Below are positions 6,142 through 9,707 of a stretch of 9,707 nucleotides of DNA, in pieces. Location of the stretch: positions 1 through 9,707 of the forward strand of contig JAKDKP010000039.1 of the NCBI GenBank assembly GCA_030453285.1, in the 5' to 3' direction. Below the pieces are notes generated by a model. That model was not told the DNA's origin. It ran no database searches and saw only the letters and a list, made by a program, of their open reading frames with translations. The position numbers were made by a program, and so were the translations under genes. The DNA is from Propionibacteriales bacterium (GTDB lineage Bacteria > Actinomycetota > Actinomycetes > Propionibacteriales > Propionibacteriaceae). Each line of letters opens with the position of its first letter. Within the stretch, counting starts at the first letter, position 1.

Positions 6142-6549
6142 ATGGTGTCCATGAAGCACTGATCGCAACCACTGATCACCGTTGCCGACGTCGCGGCGTC
6201 CGGCGCGTTCTGGTGCGCGGTGCTCGGCGCCGAGTCGGGACATGGCGGTGAGGCGTACGAACAGATCGTGGCCGAGGGAGAGATCCTGTTGCAGCTCCAT
6301 CACGCCGGTACCGATGATCATCATGGTCCGTTGGCCGAGGCGGGAGTCCCTCGCGGCAACGGGGTGCTGCTGTGGTTCGAGGTGGCCGATTTCGACGGCG
6401 CGGTCGAGCGCCTTCGTCGTACGGGGGCCACGATCGTCCGCGAGGCCGAACTGAACCCGAACGCACAACAACCCGAGATCTGATTCCGGGACCCGGACGG
6501 CTATCTGGGTGTGCTGGCGGGGGAGTCCTCGTGGCGTCCGCGAGGCTGA
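6142..6549 (+). pseudogene. VOC/glyoxalase family protein, broken by two in-frame TGA codons
   Basis: Frame 1 from ATG 6142 reads MVSMKH, a TGA at 6160, then SQPLITVADVAASGAFWCAVLGAESGHGG and a good vicinal-oxygen-chelate fold: EGEILLQLHHAG, LLWFEVADFDGAVERLRRTGATIV, ELNPNAQQPEI. Then comes a second TGA at 6481, followed by FRDPDGYLGVLAGESSWRPRG and a stop at 6547. The second TGA falls exactly where relatives have Trp in E-[IL]-W-F-R-D-P-D-G-Y, so a TGG-to-TGA nonsense change is likely. A ribosome binding site GGGAGG (6128-6133) sits 8 bases before ATG 6142. Intact relatives are about 130-140 residues and bind metal for isomerase, dioxygenase or drug-binding roles; this copy is probably dead. 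Sequencing error could explain one stop but less easily two. It is convergent with the flavoprotein gene, 7 bases apart. Confidence 0.75.
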
Positions 6550-6556
6550 CGTCGAC

Positions 6557-7102
6557 TCAGGCGTCGGGGAGCCCGGTCGGGAACCCGTCGATGCTGGTGG
6601 CGTTTCGCTCCCGGTGGTAGGTCGCGAGACCCTCATCGCCCTTCTTGGCTGCCCAGGTGTGCATCATCTCGCGCTGGCCGGTGAACTCCATGGTGGGGAC
6701 TCCGTACCCGCAGGAGGTCTGCAGCAGGTCGATGTCGAGGACGAAGATGTTGCGAGCCCCGAGCATCGGCGGGAAGAGCATGATCAGGTCGTCCCAGTCG
6801 GCGTCGGCGGCATGCACGGCTCGCGCGCTCCCGTACAGCCTCAAGATCAACGGCTCCCGGACGAAGGAGCAGAACATCACCGTCATCCGCGGGGTGTCCA
6901 ACAGATGCGCGGCGGTCTCGTTGCCGCTGCCGGTTCCGTTCAGCCACACGACCCGGTTCTCCGACAGGACCCGCAGCGAGTCCAGTCCCTTGGGTGACAT
7001 GTTGATGCGTCCGCCCCGTGCGGCGGTGGCCACGAAGTACATATGCTGTTGATCAATGAACGATCGATGCCGATCAGTGAGCTTGGGAAACTGCTTGGCC
7101 AT
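6557..7102 (-). CDS. Pyridoxamine 5'-phosphate oxidase family FMN-binding protein
   Basis: A 181-residue soluble protein with the split-barrel flavin fold. The N-terminal helix RHRSFIDQQHMYFVATAA is followed by RINMSPKGLDSLRVLSENRVVWLNGTGSGNETAAHLLDTPRMTVMFCSF, the usual FMN-phosphate-binding and dimer region of this family, then LILRLYGSARAVHAAD. The last third (IDLLQTSCGYGVPTMEFTGQREMMHTWAAKKGDEGLATY) matches a subgroup annotated as pyridoxamine 5'-phosphate oxidase-like. These are general flavin- or F420-dependent reductases and usually not vitamin B6 enzymes; substrate unknown. A ribosome binding site AAGGA lies about 6 bases before ATG 7102. The gene follows the DUF418 gene by 39 bases on the same strand, so they probably form an operon under the divergent TetR. 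Confidence 0.85.
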   Translation of the reverse strand: MAKQFPKLTDRHRSFIDQQHMYFVATAARGGRINMSPKGLDSLRVLSENRVVWLNGTGSGNETAAHLLDTPRMTVMFCSFVREPLILRLYGSARAVHAADADWDDLIMLFPPMLGARNIFVLDIDLLQTSCGYGVPTMEFTGQREMMHTWAAKKGDEGLATYHRERNATSIDGFPTGLPDA

Positions 7103-7141
7103 CTCAGTCCTTCGGGCTGTTGTTCGCCTCAGCGGCCATCC

Positions 7142-8398
7142 TCACACAGTCCACCGTCGCATCGGGGCTGCACCGTCTGGGCCGTACGTGATCCTGCGCA
7201 GCAGCGCTTCGGCGGGTCCTTGGCGACCGGCTCGTGCCAGGGCGGCACAGACGCAAACCATGATCAACCACACCGCGATGGCGAACAGGACGGCACTGGC
7301 GCTGCCGAGTTGATCACCAAGTCCCAGCCCCCAGGCAGCCAGGACGGGGGCGAAGAGCACCGACATCCCGACATAGCAGGTCAACGACCGGCGGCCCGTC
7401 GAGACGAGTGTGGCCGTGCAGGTGTCGACCCAAGCAGGGTGCGTGCCGGTGGACAGTCGATGCGCCAGCAGCGCGAACGCGGCGGCATACCCCAGTCCGG
7501 CGGGGAGCCCGGTGACGGACTGCAGGCTGAACAGCGGTCCGAGTTCGATCATCCAGCCCGGCGGGACCTCGATCAATCCGCCCTGGGCCAGTGCGCTCGG
7601 CAGCCCACCGAGCCAGCCGATGGTGATGCCCGCGCCGGCGACGACACGCAGGAGGCGGAGATGATCTCCGGGACGGTCGAGGACGCCCCTCTCGGCAGCC
7701 CAGAATCCCAGCAGGATCGCCACGAAGAAGCTGAGACCGAGCAGGGCCCCGCCGATGGTCACCCCCGCCCAGGTCTCGAGCCGGAGGGGGATCGAGGCGA
7801 GCCAGCTCGTTTCACCGGTGGCGTACAGGACGACCGATGGCACGGCGGGGGGTGGGAACCGACCCGCCAGGGCCTCGGTGATGCTCAGCACAGAGGTCAG
7901 CGTCAGCAGTGTGAAGAAGGCGAGGGCGGCGACCAGCTTGGTGGGCGCTCGTCGATTCAGGAAGATCAATCCAAGCACGGTGCCGGCGATCGCGTAGACA
8001 CCGAGGATGTCGCCGGCCAGCAACAAGGCAGCGTGGACGAACCCGATCACGAGCAGCCCGAGCCCGCGACGCAGCAGTAGCACCCGGACCTGACCGGCGG
8101 TCGAGCCGGTGGCACGACGACGTCGCGCCATCTGCGCGATCCCGTACCCGACCAGTAGCGCGAAGAGGGGATAGGCGCGGAAGTCCAGGGCGGTGATCAT
8201 CACGAACTGGGCGACCGCGTCCACTGGCGACACGTCGATCGGATGCCAGCCGCTCTCGCCGTGCCGCGCACCCCACAGATGGAATCCGGTGTTCGAGATG
8301 ACGATCAACAACAGCATCAGTCCGCGGGCCAGGTCCGGTGCCATGGCTCGTCCGGGAGCATCGGGAAGGGCAGGTCGGCTGGTGGGTTCGGTGAGCAT
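7142..8398 (-). CDS. DUF418 family multi-spanning membrane protein
   Basis: A 418-residue integral membrane protein. I chose ATG 8398 over GTG 8425 because AGGAG lies about 8 bases before 8398 and the longer start would place it inside the coding region. After a short soluble N-terminus (about 20 residues) comes the conserved PDLARGLMLLLIVISNTGFHLWG, then roughly ten hydrophobic helices. The DFRAYPLFALLVGYGIAQM segment and the C-terminal half with LVSTGRRSLTCYVGMSVLFAP are typical of DUF418 proteins. These are putative transporters or acyltransferase-3-like membrane proteins, without a proven function. It heads the minus-strand operon with the flavoprotein gene. The TetR gene starts in the opposite direction 77 bases away and probably represses it. 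Confidence 0.88.
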   Translation of the reverse strand: MLTEPTSRPALPDAPGRAMAPDLARGLMLLLIVISNTGFHLWGARHGESGWHPIDVSPVDAVAQFVMITALDFRAYPLFALLVGYGIAQMARRRRATGSTAGQVRVLLLRRGLGLLVIGFVHAALLLAGDILGVYAIAGTVLGLIFLNRRAPTKLVAALAFFTLLTLTSVLSITEALAGRFPPPAVPSVVLYATGETSWLASIPLRLETWAGVTIGGALLGLSFFVAILLGFWAAERGVLDRPGDHLRLLRVVAGAGITIGWLGGLPSALAQGGLIEVPPGWMIELGPLFSLQSVTGLPAGLGYAAAFALLAHRLSTGTHPAWVDTCTATLVSTGRRSLTCYVGMSVLFAPVLAAWGLGLGDQLGSASAVLFAIAVWLIMVCVCAALARAGRQGPAEALLRRITYGPDGAAPMRRWTV

Positions 8399-8409
8399 GG
8401 GCGGATCTC

Positions 8410-8459
8410 CTGTATCGTCGAACACTGTACGGAGATACTGTATCGAACAATGTTCGGAG
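8410..8459. promoter_or_regulatory. Duplicated palindromic operator between DUF418 and TetR genes
   Basis: The divergent intergenic region holds an imperfect direct repeat. Copy 1 (8410-8434) and copy 2 (8438-8459) both begin CTGTATCG and end CGGAG; copy 1 has 3 extra bases (TCG). Each copy contains an inverted repeat: CGAACACTGTACG (8419-8431, imperfect) and CGAACAATGTTCG (8444-8456, perfect 6+1+6). A further perfect palindrome GATACTGTATC (8434-8444) spans the junction. This looks like paired TetR binding sites overlapping both promoters. Promoter boxes cannot be fixed with confidence. Confidence 0.65.
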
Positions 8460-8475
8460 TTCTAGGGGGTAACGG

Positions 8476-9231
8476 ATGTCTAATGCATCCGACGGGGGGA
8501 GCCAGCTCCGGGCGTTGCGTCTGCTGTGGGGCCCTGCGCCAGGTGGTGGGCGCGGTCCGCGCCGAGGGCTGACCCAGGGGAGGATTGTCGAAGCTGCTGC
8601 CGAGATTGCCGACCGGCAGGGTCTGGATGGGCTCACCATGCGCACCCTGGCCAGCGAGCTTGGGGTGGGCGTGGCCACGCTGTACACCTACGTGCCGGGG
8701 CGCCCCGAGCTGCTGGCGCTGATCCTCGACCAGTCGATCGGTCAAGGTGTCCAGCCCGATGAACTCTCCGGGGACTGGCGGGACCGCCTGCGGCAGGTGG
8801 CCTACGCCGATCTGCAGGGATACCTGCAGCGCCCGTGGATGCTGCAATTGCTGGCCGCCCAGCCGCCCGCTCTGGGGCCCAATCTCCTGGCCTGGTACGA
8901 ATCCATGCTGCGGGTGATGGCCGACTCCGGCTTGCCGATCGATGATCAAGTGGCGGCTCTCGAAGCCGTCGACGGCTACGTGCGCGGGATGGCGTTGGCG
9001 ATGACCGAGGATGCTGCCACCGGGGGAGCAGGCCCGGACACCGAGCGGGACGCGTTCTACGCCGATCACATTGATTGGCAGGCACACCCACTCTTCGCCG
9101 CGGCCAGCGAGTCGGGCGCGATCAGTGATCACCGGGCGAACTTCGCCTTCGGCCTGGAGCGACTGCTCGCCGGGATTGCCGCAGACGACGACGTGGCGCC
9201 GACAGGTGACTTCCGCGCTGGTAACAAGTGA
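8476..9231 (+). CDS. TetR/AcrR family regulator with TetR-type C-terminal domain
   Basis: A 251-residue regulator with an N-terminal extension of about 30 residues rich in Gly/Arg (GPAPGGGRGPRR). The DNA-binding domain is GLTQGRIVEAAAEIADRQGLDGLTMRTLASELGVGVATLYTYVPGRPELL, with the helix-turn-helix at about 53-72. The C-terminal part (about 95-230) has the pattern of the tetracycline-repressor C-terminal family, including WRDRLRQVAYADLQGYLQRPWMLQLLAAQPPALGPNLLAWYESMLRVM and the late helix AVDGYVRGMALAM. Start ATG 8476 has AGGGGG (8464-8469) 6 bases upstream. It is divergent from the DUF418/flavoprotein operon, so it likely represses that operon through the repeats at 8410-8459. The ligand is unknown. 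Confidence 0.9.
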   Translation: MSNASDGGSQLRALRLLWGPAPGGGRGPRRGLTQGRIVEAAAEIADRQGLDGLTMRTLASELGVGVATLYTYVPGRPELLALILDQSIGQGVQPDELSGDWRDRLRQVAYADLQGYLQRPWMLQLLAAQPPALGPNLLAWYESMLRVMADSGLPIDDQVAALEAVDGYVRGMALAMTEDAATGGAGPDTERDAFYADHIDWQAHPLFAAASESGAISDHRANFAFGLERLLAGIAADDDVAPTGDFRAGNK

Positions 9232-9250
9232 CAGACGACCGACGACACAC

Positions 9251-9291
9251 CATCTGGTGGTGATTGAATCCCTCATGTCCAGATGTAGTGT
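9251..9291 (+). promoter_or_regulatory. Possible promoter before the riboswitch, with a spaced inverted repeat
   Basis: TTGAAT (9264-9269) and TAGTGT (9286-9291), 16 bases apart, could be the promoter of the riboswitch transcript. The -10 match is poor. An inverted repeat, CATCTGG (9251-9257) and CCAGATG (9279-9285), brackets the -35. It could also be the stem of a weak terminator for the TetR gene. Confidence 0.35.
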
Positions 9292-9293
9292 TT

Positions 9294-9503
9294 GGCGTGC
9301 TGAAGGTTCCCCACGGCCCGTACGGGGTTGTGGGGAGGCAACAGGGAACCCGGTGAGAATCCGGGACTGCCCCGCAGCGGTGAACGGGAACGACCGTCGT
9401 CACCGTCAGGTTCGCCTGGCGGTCCAGCACTGGAGAGATCCGGGAAGCGACGACCAGTAGACAGGCTCGGCAGAGCCCCGCCCGTGAGTCCGAAGACCTG
9501 CCT
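9294..9503 (+). ncRNA. Cobalamin (B12) riboswitch
   Basis: The RNA leader shows the conserved parts of the cobalamin riboswitch in the right order. A 5' arm GGTTCCC (9305-9311) pairs with GGGAACC (9344-9350). The core GGTGAGAATCCGGGACTGCC (9352-9371) follows, then CCCGCAGCGGTGA in the position of the conserved CCGCCACTGT-like segment. The 3' B12 box is GAGTCCGAAGACCTGCC (9486-9502). Such aptamers bind adenosylcobalamin or related corrinoids and lower expression of the downstream gene when B12 is plentiful. The start of the element is approximate. It lies 138 bases ahead of the gene at 9641, which it presumably controls. Confidence 0.92.
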
Positions 9504-9507
9504 CGGC

Positions 9508-9527
9508 CCGGTCGCAACAGCGACCGG
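9508..9527 (+). terminator. Hairpin after the riboswitch, possible expression platform
   Basis: CCGGTCGC and GCGACCGG form a perfect 8-bp stem around an AACA loop, starting 5 bases after the B12 box and followed by TTGTGT. It could be a weak attenuator or part of the regulatory switch. No true U-tract is present and the start codon is about 110 bases further on, so control of translation by a different pairing is equally possible. Confidence 0.4.
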
Positions 9528-9640
9528 TTGTGTCCGCAGCCTCGTGGGAGGGCTCGCCGACGTTCCGGCCTCGGGGGCCGTATCGTCTGCTCGACCCTTC
9601 CGCGCGACTGCTGCCGGTACTCGCGAGGGAAGAGAGCAGC

Positions 9641-9707
9641 ATGACCACCACGGCACCACCCATCACCAACGGCGCACCGCCGCCCGCCCCCACCGTCCCC
9701 CTGGCCT
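9641..9707 (+). CDS. Start of a B12-riboswitch-controlled gene (partial)
   Basis: An ATG at 9641 opens a frame to the window end: MTTTAPPITNGAPPPAPTVPLA, 22 codons, rich in Pro/Thr/Ala. A purine-rich stretch GAGGGAAGAGAG (9625-9636) supplies a ribosome binding site. The product cannot be identified from this unstructured N-terminus. Genes usually controlled by such riboswitches encode cobalt or corrinoid uptake, cobalamin biosynthesis, or B12-independent alternatives to B12 enzymes such as class Ia ribonucleotide reductase or MetE. Confidence 0.6.
   Translation, partial: MTTTAPPITNGAPPPAPTVPLA

Noticed and set aside
5538..6251. 237-codon plus-strand open frame opposite the HEPN gene
   Set aside because: No domain pattern; the minus-strand protein has the HEPN motif, normal composition and a promoter-like region.
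6142..6549. Selenoprotein reading of the two TGA codons
   Set aside because: No selenocysteine insertion hairpin was recognised, and the second TGA sits at a position where relatives have Trp, so nonsense mutation is simpler.
7043..8080. 345-codon plus-strand open frame opposite the DUF418 gene
   Set aside because: Gln/Asp/Gly-rich composition typical of antisense to a membrane protein gene; the DUF418 reading is convincing.
8317..9276. 319-codon minus-strand open frame opposite the third TetR gene
   Set aside because: The TetR reading on the plus strand has a full helix-turn-helix and ribosome binding site; this is a shadow.
1..9707. CRISPR array
   Set aside because: No regularly spaced repeats were found on either strand.

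Overview
This 9.7-kb window comes from a high-GC actinobacterium. The left edge is the 3' end of gyrA followed directly by a DUF3566 membrane protein, an arrangement typical of Actinobacteria. Several genes appear to be transcribed without a leader (a -10 box 6-7 bases before the start codon), also common in that phylum. A Propionibacteriales-like host is possible, but that is a guess. Codon use is strongly GC-biased except around 5300-6070, which is clearly AT-richer (about 47-52% GC in sampled 60-base lines, against 63-80% elsewhere).

Layout. (1) 1-1851: the gyrA tail, the overlapping DUF3566 gene and a strong hairpin terminator. (2) 1874-2686: a small TetR-family regulator from a leaderless promoter with a palindrome in its spacer, followed by a small PH-like protein, probably in one operon. 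(3) 2751-5287: a TetR repressor on the minus strand, divergent from an extended SDR/NAD-dependent epimerase gene. A cupin-like protein is translationally coupled to the SDR gene. Two inverted repeats in the short divergent promoter are good operator candidates. (4) 5238-5966: an AT-richer minus-strand gene carrying the R-x4-H signature of HEPN ribonuclease-like domains, with no recognisable partner. Its 3' end overlaps the cupin gene, and its promoter contains a 7+7 inverted repeat. (5) 6142-6549: a VOC/glyoxalase gene broken by two in-frame TGA codons. (6) 6557-9231: a minus-strand operon of a DUF418 membrane protein and a pyridoxamine-phosphate-oxidase-like flavoprotein, divergent from a third TetR regulator. 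A duplicated palindromic repeat lies between them. (7) 9294-9707: a cobalamin riboswitch with a complete B12 box and a downstream hairpin, then the first 22 codons of the gene it controls, cut off by the window edge.

How the parts work together: apart from the housekeeping gyrA end, the window is a row of small self-regulated cassettes, each with a local TetR protein and short palindromic operators in the promoter. Between them sit one probable acquired defence or toxin-like gene (HEPN), one decayed gene (VOC) and a B12-sensing leader. The HEPN gene is the best candidate for a poorly described system. Nothing here proves its activity.
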